From NCBI RefSeq assembly GCF_019392195.1, contig NZ_JAHXKI010000002.1:744001-808000 (forward strand): 64,000 bases of DNA, read 5' to 3'. Under the pieces are notes generated by a model. That model worked only from the letters and a program-made list of their open reading frames with translations. It was not told the origin of the DNA and made no database searches. This DNA is from Marinobacter sp. F4206 (GTDB taxonomy: Bacteria; Pseudomonadota; Gammaproteobacteria; Pseudomonadales; Oleiphilaceae). Position numbers and translations under genes: made by a program. Shown piece after piece: positions 52,769 through 61,084 of the stretch; position 1 is the stretch's first letter; the number at the start of each line of letters is the position of its first letter.

Positions 52769-54204
52769 GCGAGACAGCCGAGCATTCACCCCATCACATT
52801 GATGTAAAGGAATTCCATCCCCGCGCCCAGGCGGCGATTCACAACCCGAAAATCCGCCAGAACTTCCGCAAGGCGATGGACGGGCTGATGACCAAGCGCA
52901 AGAGTGCGTTCGAAGGCTGGGACCTGGAAACCCTCCGGGATCTGGGTGCCAACATCCGCCTTGGTGCACTTGCGAACCTGCCGGACCTGCTGGAGCAGCT
53001 GGAACAAAAGCTGACCGACAATGGCATCAAGGTGCACTGGGCCATTGATGGCGATGAGGCCTGCCGGATCGTGCGCGACATCTGTAAGGCCCGGGACGCC
53101 AAGACCGTCATCAAGGGCAAGTCCATGGTCTCGGAGGAAATGGAGCTGAACCATTACCTCGACGAGCAGGGCATCGAAGCTTTGGAATCGGACCTCGGGG
53201 AATACATCGTCCAGCTGGCCGGGGAAACGCCGTCGCACATCATCATGCCGGCGATTCACAAGAACACCGATGAAATCTCCCAGTTGCTGCACGAGAAAAC
53301 CGGCACCGACCTGTCCCACGATGTCGAGTACCTGACCGCCAGTGCCCGCCTGCAGCTGCGTGAGAAATTCATGAACGCAGACGTGGGCGTCTCCGGCGTG
53401 AACTTCGCGGTGGCGGAAACCGGTACCCTCTGCCTGGTGGAAAACGAGGGCAACGGCCGGATGACTACCACCGTGCCGCCCTGCCACATTGCGGTTACCG
53501 GCATTGAAAAAGTGGTTCCGAACCTGGAAGACGTATCCGGCCTGCTCGCCCTGCTGACACGTTCGGCCACCGGCCAGCACATCACCACCTACTTCAACAT
53601 GATCTCCGGCCCGCGCAAGCCCGGGGAACTCGACGGCCCGGAAGAGGTGCACGTGGTGCTGGTGGACAACGGCCGGTCGTCCATCTACCAGGACGATGAA
53701 CTGCTGGACACCCTGCGCTGCATTCGCTGCGGCGCCTGCATGAACCACTGCCCCGTGTATACCCGTGTTGGCGGCCACACCTACGGCACCACCTACCCGG
53801 GCCCGATTGGCAGCATCCTGATGCCGCACCTGATCGGTCTGGACGAGGGCCAGCACCTTCCCACCGCTTCCAGCCTCTGTGGCGCCTGCGGTGAAGTCTG
53901 CCCGGTGAAAATCCCGATTCCGGACCTGCTGGTTCGCCTGCGCCAGGAATCCGTGGACGGCGACAAACTGCATCCGGCCAAGGTCCGTGGCCATGGCGCC
54001 AAGCGTGGTGCCATGGAAGCGATGATCTGGAAAGGCTGGAGCTGGATGCACGCGCGCCCCGGCGCCTACCGGTTCGGCACCAACATGGCGGCGCGTTTCC
54101 GCAAGCTCCAGCCGGGCCAGATAGGTGGCTGGACCCAGTACCGGACGGCGCCCAAACTCGCCCCGAAAACCCTCCACGAACGACTCAAGGAGCGCGGCCA
54201 GTGA
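52765..54204 (+). CDS. lutB: L-lactate oxidation iron-sulfur protein LutB
   Basis: 479-aa LutB. LUD-type domain (VKGKSMVSEEMELNHYLDEQGIEALESDLGEYIVQL; GISGVNFAVAETGT-like stretch), then a ferredoxin-type pair: CIRCGACMNHCPVYTRVG and CGACGEVCPVKIPIPDLL. ATG at 52765 overlapping the lutA stop. It passes electrons from lactate oxidation to the membrane. Confidence 0.95.
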   Translation: MSETAEHSPHHIDVKEFHPRAQAAIHNPKIRQNFRKAMDGLMTKRKSAFEGWDLETLRDLGANIRLGALANLPDLLEQLEQKLTDNGIKVHWAIDGDEACRIVRDICKARDAKTVIKGKSMVSEEMELNHYLDEQGIEALESDLGEYIVQLAGETPSHIIMPAIHKNTDEISQLLHEKTGTDLSHDVEYLTASARLQLREKFMNADVGVSGVNFAVAETGTLCLVENEGNGRMTTTVPPCHIAVTGIEKVVPNLEDVSGLLALLTRSATGQHITTYFNMISGPRKPGELDGPEEVHVVLVDNGRSSIYQDDELLDTLRCIRCGACMNHCPVYTRVGGHTYGTTYPGPIGSILMPHLIGLDEGQHLPTASSLCGACGEVCPVKIPIPDLLVRLRQESVDGDKLHPAKVRGHGAKRGAMEAMIWKGWSWMHARPGAYRFGTNMAARFRKLQPGQIGGWTQYRTAPKLAPKTLHERLKERGQ

Positions 54205-54857
54205 GTTCCCGAGATACCATCCTTCAGCGCCTGCGAAACCGCTCAGGCGGCGAACTGACCGCTCCCGAGTGTGATTTTTCCGTGCTCAAGCGGCCGGACT
54301 GGCCGGTTTCCGAACGCATCGCGATGTTCGAGAAAACCATCGAGTCGGTTCACGGCGAAGTGCATCACTGCACCGAGGAAACCTGGGTGGACCGGCTGGC
54401 TGAGGTCCTCACCGCCCGAGGGGTGCGCAACCTGCTGGTTGCCAAAGAACATGAGATCGGCCTCAAGCTCCGGTCCGCAGTAGAGCGGGAAGACCTGCCC
54501 AACCTGGTGATTTACGACGAACCCATCGAAAGCTGGCAGGCAGCCCTGTTCCACGATGTGGACGCTGGCATTACCTCCACTCGCGGTGGCATTGCCGAAA
54601 CCGGCTCCCTGATCCTTTGGCCCACCGCCGACGAGCCGCGGCTGATGAGTCTCGTGCCACCGGTGCATGTGGCGGTGCTGTACGCCAGTGAACTCTACAC
54701 CACCTTCCATGAAGCGATGCAGGTTCAGGACTGGGGCGCTGGCATGCCCACCAATGCGCTGCTAGTCTCTGGACCTTCCAAGACGGCGGACATCGAGCAA
54801 ACCCTGGCCTACGGTGTCCACGGCCCCAAAGAACTGATCGTGTTGATTATTGAATGA
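54201..54857 (+). CDS. lutC: Lactate utilisation protein LutC
   Basis: 218-aa LUD-domain protein. AGITSTRGGIAETGSLILWPTADEPRLMSLVPPVHVAVL is the family core; the GTG start at 54201 overlaps the lutB stop. Third component of the LutABC complex. Confidence 0.93.
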   Translation: MSSRDTILQRLRNRSGGELTAPECDFSVLKRPDWPVSERIAMFEKTIESVHGEVHHCTEETWVDRLAEVLTARGVRNLLVAKEHEIGLKLRSAVEREDLPNLVIYDEPIESWQAALFHDVDAGITSTRGGIAETGSLILWPTADEPRLMSLVPPVHVAVLYASELYTTFHEAMQVQDWGAGMPTNALLVSGPSKTADIEQTLAYGVHGPKELIVLIIE

Positions 54858-55810
54858 TTCGAGGCGCTCTGCTGATCGCCCTGGCAGCCCTGCTCTGGGC
54901 GACCACGGGGATCGTCGCGAAATTTCTGTTCACCGGTACCGAGCTTGAAGCCATCACCCTTGGCTTCCTGCGCCTGGTGGTGGCCCTGCCATTTTTCTGG
55001 CTGCTGATGCGGCGCGAACAGCGCCGGCTCAAACGGTCCGGCCCGGACTCCCGAGTGCCCGGAACGTCGCTGCGACACCTCGGGCTGAAAGCCCTACTTC
55101 CGCTGGCCGCCCTCGGGCTGTTCCAGGCCTTCTACCAGGGCAGTTACCTGCTGGCCGTCGACCTGACTGGTGCCGGCATTGCCACCCTGATTGCCCTGTG
55201 CCTGCCGCCGGTTCTGGTGGCGATTCTGGCAGCTCCCCTGCTGGGCGAGAAACCCGGCTTGCTGACGGTGCTCTCACTCATCGCAGCCATCTTCGGCACC
55301 GCCATGCTGGTACTGAGTGACATGGACACCACCGGCACCCTGCGCCTGGCAGGCATCCTGATGGCCCTGCTGGCAGCCGTGGTCTATACCGGGTTTACCC
55401 TCACCAGCCGCTACAGCTCCGCGGGCACTCCCGTGTTCACCACCGCGTTCATCTGCTTCTTCACCGCCGCGCTGATCCTGTGGCCGGTGGTCTGGCTCAC
55501 CGGCGGTTTTGAGGGGGTGGAAACACTGGGGATTCAACAGTGGCTGATGGTGGCCTACATCGGCGTGGTGCCCACCTGCATCGGCTACGTGAGTTTCTTT
55601 TCCGGCATGCGCACCACACCAGCCACCCTGTCCAGCATCATCGTGACGCTCGAACCGCTCTTTGTAGCCCTGCTGGCCTGGGTGTTCCTGGGAGAGATTC
55701 TGGGGCCTATCGGCATCGCCGGCGCCCTGATCCTGACGGCCGCCGTGATCGTGGCCTCACGCTATGGCGGGAAAGCCGGTACCGGCGCAGAGGCCGATAC
55801 CAAAGGCTAG
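54854..55810 (+). CDS. EamA/DMT-family transporter
   Basis: 318-aa ten-helix drug/metabolite transporter with two EamA repeats (ALLWATTGIVAKFLFTGTELEAITLGFLRLVVALPFF; VVYTGFTLTSRYSSAG). Its ATG overlaps the lutC stop by 4 bp, so it is part of the lut operon and may export or import a metabolite such as lactate or pyruvate; this is inferred from position. Confidence 0.88.
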   Translation: MIRGALLIALAALLWATTGIVAKFLFTGTELEAITLGFLRLVVALPFFWLLMRREQRRLKRSGPDSRVPGTSLRHLGLKALLPLAALGLFQAFYQGSYLLAVDLTGAGIATLIALCLPPVLVAILAAPLLGEKPGLLTVLSLIAAIFGTAMLVLSDMDTTGTLRLAGILMALLAAVVYTGFTLTSRYSSAGTPVFTTAFICFFTAALILWPVVWLTGGFEGVETLGIQQWLMVAYIGVVPTCIGYVSFFSGMRTTPATLSSIIVTLEPLFVALLAWVFLGEILGPIGIAGALILTAAVIVASRYGGKAGTGAEADTKG

Positions 55811-55816
55811 CGAGGA

Positions 55817-56365
55817 TCAGCTAACCTTGCTTTGCTTCTGCATCATGTTCGGCTGCAGGATTTCGATCCAGTAGCCGTCCGGATCCTTGATAAACGCCAG
55901 ACCTTTCATCTTGCCGTCGTCCGGCTTCTTGACGAACTCAACCTCAAGCTTCTCGAAACGCTCACACGCCGCGTAGACATCCGGCACCGCGATGCCGATA
56001 TGGCCAAAGCCCTGGGGCTCGTCGTTGCCGTTGTGGTACGCGAAATCGTCGTCGTTCTCAGTGCCCCAATTGTGGGTCAGCTCGAGCATGGCTTCGCGGC
56101 CGAAGGTGTAGGTTGTGCGGTAGGCCTCGTCTGCTGGCACCTGTTGAGCCTGACGATCGTCCAGATAGCCCAGAAAGTAGAGGGTGAACTTCATCTCAGG
56201 GAAGTCCAGCTTGCGAACCAGGCGCATGCCCAAAACACGGGTGTAGAAATCCATGGATCGCTCGGGATCCTTGATGCGCATCATCGTCTGGTTGAAGACA
56301 AAGCCTTCGGTTTCGGGAACGGGTTCTTCGTAAAGGCCGGCAGCTTGTTCGAAATGCTTGGGCAT
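55817..56365 (-). CDS. gloA: Lactoylglutathione lyase (glyoxalase I)
   Basis: 182-aa glyoxalase I of the longer type. Metal-ligand pattern: Gln/His in [24 protein letters not shown], Glu in [12 protein letters not shown], His in [12 protein letters not shown] and Glu in [10 protein letters not shown]. It converts the methylglyoxal-glutathione adduct to S-lactoylglutathione, which links with lactate use next door. Convergent with the EamA gene, 6 bp apart. Confidence 0.95.
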   Translation of the reverse strand: MPKHFEQAAGLYEEPVPETEGFVFNQTMMRIKDPERSMDFYTRVLGMRLVRKLDFPEMKFTLYFLGYLDDRQAQQVPADEAYRTTYTFGREAMLELTHNWGTENDDDFAYHNGNDEPQGFGHIGIAVPDVYAACERFEKLEVEFVKKPDDGKMKGLAFIKDPDGYWIEILQPNMMQKQSKVS

Positions 56366-56444
56366 GTTTTTCCCTTCTTTAGTTCGCAGAATTCAGAGGA
56401 TATACCTGCGTGCGTTTCAAAGGGATTTCAAGGGTGTGAAAAAA

Positions 56445-56476
56445 GACCCCGCGGGCAGAGACGAACCGGCGGGGTC
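56445..56476 (-). terminator. Rho-independent terminator downstream of alkB
   Basis: Stem GACCCCGC / GCGGGGTC with a 16-base loop, followed on the minus strand by six T. It lies 210 bp past the alkB stop and would end alkB transcripts before gloA. Confidence 0.8.
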
Positions 56477-56583
56477 GGAGGGCCGCTTTGGGGCGGCGTT
56501 TCTTCAGAGACGCTCTGAAGTTTATTGCTCTGGGGTTTGGGGACTGGCCGAGGCGTGGGGGTGGTGATCGGGGGTGTTTTTCG

Positions 56584-56625
56584 GAAGAAAATCGCTGTCT
56601 GAGCGAAGCGAGTTTGCGATTCTTC
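56584..56625. repeat. Palindromic element between alkB and its terminator
   Basis: GAAGAAAATCGC pairs with GCGATTCTTC (10 of 12) around a short loop holding GAGCGAAGCGAG. Non-coding, REP-like hairpin. The rest of the 56366-56687 gap holds only this and the terminator. Confidence 0.5.
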
Positions 56626-56687
56626 TGGAGAAAAATTCCCCCGGTCGCCATCTCCCCCAAGACCATGGTAAGAAGGTATCGCCCAGA

Positions 56688-57827
56688 TCAGGAGGCCAGC
56701 TGATGCTCCTCCCCCCGGTAATAAGCCTCCACCCGGGGATTCATGATCCGCTTCCACAGCGGCGGGATCATGGCGACAACGATCATGGCCGCATAGCCGG
56801 CCGGCAGTTGCGGGGCGATTTCGTGGTGCCTCAGTACCTGGTAGCGGCGCTTGGCGTAGGCGTGGTGATCGCTGTGGCGCTGGAGGTGGAACAGGAACAC
56901 GTTGGTGAGGAAGTAGTTGCTGTTCCAGCTGTGCTCGGGCGTGGTGCGTTCGTAGCGGCCGTTATCCAGTTTGCGGCGGTGCAGGCCGTAGTGCTCGAGG
57001 TAGTTGACGATCTCCAGCAGGGTAAAGGCGACAAAGCTCTGCCCGAGGAAGAAGGCGGCACCCAGCCAACCAAAGGCTGCGGTGAACCCGATACACGCCA
57101 ACGCACTGATGCTGTACCACCAGATCAACTCATTGCGCCAGCTCAGCGCTGTCAGGCCCTTGCGCTCCAGACGCTGAGCTTCCAGTCTCCAGGCGTTGAG
57201 AAAATTGCGCACATAGGCCTGGGGCAGGAACTCGTAAAGCGACTGATTGTAGCGGGACGAGGACGCGTCTTCCGGCGTGGAGACGTGCACATGGTGGCCG
57301 CGCAGATGTTCCACCTTGAAACCGCCGTAGCACACCAGTGAGAGCAGCAAACCACCGGCTCGGGTTTCCAGTTTTGCATCCTTGTGGATCAGCTCGTGGG
57401 CGACGTTGATCCCAAGGCCCCCGACGATGCCAATCGACAGGACCCAGCCAAGCCCACCGACCGCACTGAACGTGCCCGAGGCCAGCTCCAGCATGCTCCA
57501 TACCAGCAGGATGGCAAAGCCGGCCACCCAGCCCAAGGTGATGAATCGGTAAAAGACTTCGCTGTTCAGCCGGGGCACATCCGCCTCTTCATCGGGGTTC
57601 AGGGCATCTTTTCCCAGCAGCATGTCCAGCACCGGAATGATGCCGAATACCACCACCGGCACACCCCATGAAAACAGGTTGACCAGGCCAGTGGCATGGC
57701 CCGCCGCCAGCAGCAGCGGCGGCAGAACCAGCGGAATCATGGCGATCAGGTAGCTGTATTTCTTCAGGGTCAGCAGGACTCTCCTGCGTGTGGCCTCACG
57801 GCTGACCGACATCTGACTGGTACTCAT
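56688..57827 (-). CDS. alkB: Alkane 1-monooxygenase AlkB
   Basis: 379-aa membrane di-iron hydroxylase that converts medium-chain n-alkanes to 1-alkanols. All histidine boxes are present: HELIHK, EHLRGHH, LQRHSDHHA, and the NYLEHYGL motif typical of alkane hydroxylases (as opposed to desaturases). Six helices. The ATG at 57827 has AGGAGAGAG upstream; a longer frame to 57887 is less likely. Rubredoxin partner not in the window. A divergent GntR-type gene lies upstream. Confidence 0.97.
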   Translation of the reverse strand: MSTSQMSVSREATRRRVLLTLKKYSYLIAMIPLVLPPLLLAAGHATGLVNLFSWGVPVVVFGIIPVLDMLLGKDALNPDEEADVPRLNSEVFYRFITLGWVAGFAILLVWSMLELASGTFSAVGGLGWVLSIGIVGGLGINVAHELIHKDAKLETRAGGLLLSLVCYGGFKVEHLRGHHVHVSTPEDASSSRYNQSLYEFLPQAYVRNFLNAWRLEAQRLERKGLTALSWRNELIWWYSISALACIGFTAAFGWLGAAFFLGQSFVAFTLLEIVNYLEHYGLHRRKLDNGRYERTTPEHSWNSNYFLTNVFLFHLQRHSDHHAYAKRRYQVLRHHEIAPQLPAGYAAMIVVAMIPPLWKRIMNPRVEAYYRGEEHQLAS

Positions 57828-58078
57828 TGGACTCTCTCCTTCAGCATTCACTTGGGCGACCGATCGCTCGCCTGTTATTTTCTGCATTATTGTCCTACAA
57901 TATGGCAGTCGTCAACATCTAATAAGAAATTTTCGACCACGCCCGGGAAGCCCCGCCGGATCAACGGGTTGTGGCTGTCCTTTTACACGGCTGTGATAGA
58001 CTCATGCGCACAGATTCCAGCGCCGGGCTGATTCCGTCTGCGGCCAGCCGGCTTTTACGTCCTGTTCAGAGAGCCCTT

Positions 58079-58738
58079 ATGGATTTTCAGGTGCCGAACA
58101 CCCTGGCCGAAGAAATTGCCAACTACATGGCGGAGCGGATCATGACCGGGCAGATCCGGCCGGGCGAGCGCATCCAGGAGGCGACCCTGGCGTCAGAACT
58201 GAAGGTGAGCCGGGCCTCGGTGAAGGAAGCCCTGTACACGCTGGAACGCTGGCATTTGGTGGACATCACGCCGCGCAAGGGCGCATCGGCAACCCGGCTG
58301 GACGCCGAACACGCCTCCGAGCTTTATGACGTGTACATGCACCTGCTGATGATGCTCGCCGCCCGGCTGTGTGAGCGCTGGCAGGAAGCGGACCGGCAGC
58401 CCCTGCTGGATGCAGTGGCCCGAGTGGTTAAACAGATGAACCAACCGTCCGCCAACATCACGGCCATTGTCGAAGCCAGCTTCGGCGTCATGGAGGCCTG
58501 CTGCGATGTGGTGGGCAATCCCTACCTGACCGAGGCCCTGTCCAACTTCAAACCGGCTGTCAGCCGGGCCTACTATCTGAGCGCGGATCGTTACCGCAAG
58601 GGTCTGGACCAGACCAGCCAGTTCTTCACGCACCTGCCCCAGGCGGTTCTCGCCCGGGACGGCGACAAGGCCCAGACCCTGATTCGCGATTTTGCCGAAC
58701 ACCAGAAACTGCTGATCCAGCAGGCATTGACCTCATAG
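58079..58738 (+). CDS. GntR-family regulator next to alkB
   Basis: 219-aa regulator: HTH (LAEEIANYMAERIMTGQIRPGERIQEATLASELKVSRASVKEALYTLERWHLVDI) and a C-terminal all-helical domain (FCD-like, but lacking clear metal histidines). Divergent from alkB by 251 bp; GntR-type genes are found next to alkB in related marine bacteria, so control of alkB is likely. ATG at 58079 with AGAGAG upstream. Confidence 0.85.
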   Translation: MDFQVPNTLAEEIANYMAERIMTGQIRPGERIQEATLASELKVSRASVKEALYTLERWHLVDITPRKGASATRLDAEHASELYDVYMHLLMMLAARLCERWQEADRQPLLDAVARVVKQMNQPSANITAIVEASFGVMEACCDVVGNPYLTEALSNFKPAVSRAYYLSADRYRKGLDQTSQFFTHLPQAVLARDGDKAQTLIRDFAEHQKLLIQQALTS

Positions 58739-58919
58739 GACCAGGCCGCCGAGGTTGTGATTCAGCTCACAGACCTGTCGCGTTTTCCCACCTATCGTAA
58801 CAACGTGTAACAAAATCGAGTTTCTGCTGCATTGGTTGTGCTGTCCTGCGGCCCGGAAGGCATTGATACGCTTTCCCTGTAAACAACAACAAACACCGAA
58901 AACGGATTTTGGGGCCACC

Positions 58920-59960
58920 ATGACTCTGTCACACGCCTGTTCCAGCTGCGCACCGTCTGCCCACCAACGACTGTCCAGTCGCGTATCCGCACTGGTGTTG
59001 GCGCTTTCCCTGCCCTTGCCCGCGATGGCCGAATTCAGACCGCTGGACGACGGCGCCCTGGCCGGCGTGACCGGTCAGGCCGGTGTGACGATCGAAATGG
59101 AAACCAAAGTCTCGGTGGATCGGCTGAGCTGGATCGACGAAGGCTCGATCAATGTGAACGGCCTCAGGCTCTCCGGCCAGAACGACACGGTTCTGGACAA
59201 CATGAAGGTGACCATCGATATCGCCGGCCAGGGTGAAGTACTGGAACACGGCTTTTCGGAGATTGCCCGCCGTGCCGATGCCGGGCTTTTGAGCACCGGC
59301 AACGCCGATGTTGCCGATGCTCTCGCGAAATACAGTCTTGCTGGCGAATTCGGCAAGCAGTTCAACAGTGGTGATCTGGTGATTCACCTGGGCGCAACCG
59401 ACTACGGCGACCCCACGGTCCTGGACGATTACCTGAGAGCGGTGGACTTCGAACTGGCCGTCGACAGCCTGACGACCAGCGGCAGCGAAGGCACCACCAG
59501 TCTGTTTTCCAATGTCTTGCTGCAGGGCTACGTGGGCCCGACTGACCTGGTGATCCGTAACGGTGGTACCAATACCCGCACCCTGGCCAACGGCAACACG
59601 GTCTCCGGTTCGGAACTGCAGCTGGACACCCACTTTGAAATCACCAATGGCCACCTGAACTGGGACGCTGCCGATCTGCTCTTTGTATTCAACTTCGCCG
59701 CTGTCGGCATTGAGGGGCTCCAGATCCACAACCGGCGCGGTAACGACACCCTGGGCCATTTCGGCATGGCCAGCGCCACCGCCAAGCTGTCCCGGGGCAC
59801 CAGCGCGGCCTCGGGCAAGGAAGGTCTGTCGGTGCACGATGTCGAGTTCCGGGCGGACATCGACATGCCCACATTCCGGATCGGCCCCAACAGCATTGGC
59901 AGCGTCCAGTTCACCGACTTCGCCATCACCGACACCACCATGATGGTGTATGGCCACTGA
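58920..59960 (+). CDS. DUF6160-type exported protein
   Basis: 346-aa protein with a long signal peptide (to AMA, about residue 38) and, right after it, the motif FRPLDDGALAGVTGQAGVTIE that marks DUF6160 proteins (putative pilus/fimbrial or surface filament components). The rest is beta-rich (ITNGHLNWDAADLLFVFNFAAVGIEGLQIHN; VQFTDFAITDTTM). One Gly-rich beta repeat per 20-30 residues suggests a beta-solenoid or barrel-like surface protein. ATG at 58920. Function unknown. Confidence 0.75.
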   Translation: MTLSHACSSCAPSAHQRLSSRVSALVLALSLPLPAMAEFRPLDDGALAGVTGQAGVTIEMETKVSVDRLSWIDEGSINVNGLRLSGQNDTVLDNMKVTIDIAGQGEVLEHGFSEIARRADAGLLSTGNADVADALAKYSLAGEFGKQFNSGDLVIHLGATDYGDPTVLDDYLRAVDFELAVDSLTTSGSEGTTSLFSNVLLQGYVGPTDLVIRNGGTNTRTLANGNTVSGSELQLDTHFEITNGHLNWDAADLLFVFNFAAVGIEGLQIHNRRGNDTLGHFGMASATAKLSRGTSAASGKEGLSVHDVEFRADIDMPTFRIGPNSIGSVQFTDFAITDTTMMVYGH

Positions 59961-59997
59961 CCCCCGACTGGACAACCCGCGCCTAACCTCCTGTAAA

Positions 59998-60022
59998 CTG
60001 CCCGTCTTAACCTGACGGGCAG
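59998..60022 (+). promoter_or_regulatory. Perfect hairpin directly before the flippase-like gene
   Basis: CTGCCCGTC / TTAACCT / GACGGGCAG, a perfect 9-bp stem ending 3 bp before the ATG at 60026. No separate ribosome site is visible, so the stem would mask initiation; alternatively it ends the DUF6160 transcript, although no T-run follows. Confidence 0.5.
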
Positions 60023-60025
60023 CCC

Positions 60026-61084
60026 ATGACCGACTCCACCGAAAGCGATTACTCGAAACGGACTTCCTGGCGACGACTCACCGTCTTCAGCCTGATTTTT
60101 ATCGCCATGACCGCCGCTGGTCTGTATGCGGTCTACGATCAGTTTGCCGGACGCAGCATTACCTTTGACCCCCGACTGATCGCGCCCTCCACCCTGCTGA
60201 TGGCGGGGCTTCTGCTGCTGGTCTACTTCCTGTCCGATGGCCTGCGCTTGCACTTTACCCTGCGGGCCCTCGGGCACCGGTTGCCGTTCAAGGTGATGTT
60301 CCGCCTGGTGTTCATCAACCTGTTCTTTTCCAATGTCACGCCCATGGCAACCGGGGGTGGCTTCGCCCAGATCTGGTACCTGCACCGACACGGCGTGCCC
60401 ATGGGGCGGGCCACCGCGGCCACAACGATTCGCACGGTGCTGGCCGTGCTGTTCATCTTCACGCTGACACCGGTGTTCCTGCTCACGCTAAGGGCGCTGA
60501 AGGACCACACCATCACCGGCAACATCGGCGTCGCCCTGGCGATTTTCATCTTTCTGTACCTGGGATTCTTTGCCATCCTGCTGTTCCGGACCCACTGGCT
60601 GATTGTGCCGCTGACCCGGCTGCTGGTGGCCCTTCGCCATCTTCACCTGATCAGCGAGGAACGCCACCGGCGCTGGCAGTTCAAAGCCCGGCGGGAGATG
60701 CTTCGGTTCTCGGACAGTTTCGGCGATTACATCAAGGGCGAGCCGCGGTACGTCATCCTGTCCATCCTGTTTACGGCCCTGTTCCTGCTCAGCCTGTTCA
60801 GCTTTCCGGCCCTGCTGATTCACAGCCTCGGCTATGACGTGGACTACCTGGTCACCCTGGGGTTGCTGGTCGTTACCACATTCATCATGTATTTCTCGCC
60901 CACGCCCGGCGCCTCGGGCATTTCCGAAGGTGTATTCGGAAGCTTCTTTCGCGATATTCTGTCGGGCAACCACCTGGTGCTGGTGACGGTAAGCTGGCGC
61001 CTGCTGACCATCTATCTGGGCATGATCATCGGGCTGATTGTGTTGCAGAGGGAACTGATCAAAGATCGCAGGAATCCGGAATGA
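60026..61084 (+). CDS. Lysylphosphatidylglycerol synthase TM-region / flippase-like protein (UPF0104)
   Basis: 352-aa membrane protein with about eight helices. Features of the LPG-synthase TM-like flippase family: SDGLRLHFTLRALGHRLPFKVMFRLVFINLFFSNVTPMATGGGFAQIWYLHRHG and SPTPGASGISEGVFGSFFRD. It lacks the cytoplasmic lysyltransferase domain of MprF. The stop overlaps the next gene's ATG by 4 bp, so the two act together; it may help move a glycolipid across the membrane. Confidence 0.88.
   Translation: MTDSTESDYSKRTSWRRLTVFSLIFIAMTAAGLYAVYDQFAGRSITFDPRLIAPSTLLMAGLLLLVYFLSDGLRLHFTLRALGHRLPFKVMFRLVFINLFFSNVTPMATGGGFAQIWYLHRHGVPMGRATAATTIRTVLAVLFIFTLTPVFLLTLRALKDHTITGNIGVALAIFIFLYLGFFAILLFRTHWLIVPLTRLLVALRHLHLISEERHRRWQFKARREMLRFSDSFGDYIKGEPRYVILSILFTALFLLSLFSFPALLIHSLGYDVDYLVTLGLLVVTTFIMYFSPTPGASGISEGVFGSFFRDILSGNHLVLVTVSWRLLTIYLGMIIGLIVLQRELIKDRRNPE

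Noticed and set aside
52786..54177. 463-codon minus-strand frame opposite lutB
   Set aside because: Antisense shadow; lutB is certain from its ferredoxin motifs.
58764..58796. Possible tenth copy of the dispersed repeat (ACCTGTCGCGTTTTCCC)
   Set aside because: Only the centre matches with an indel, and it is 25 kb from the cluster; not counted.
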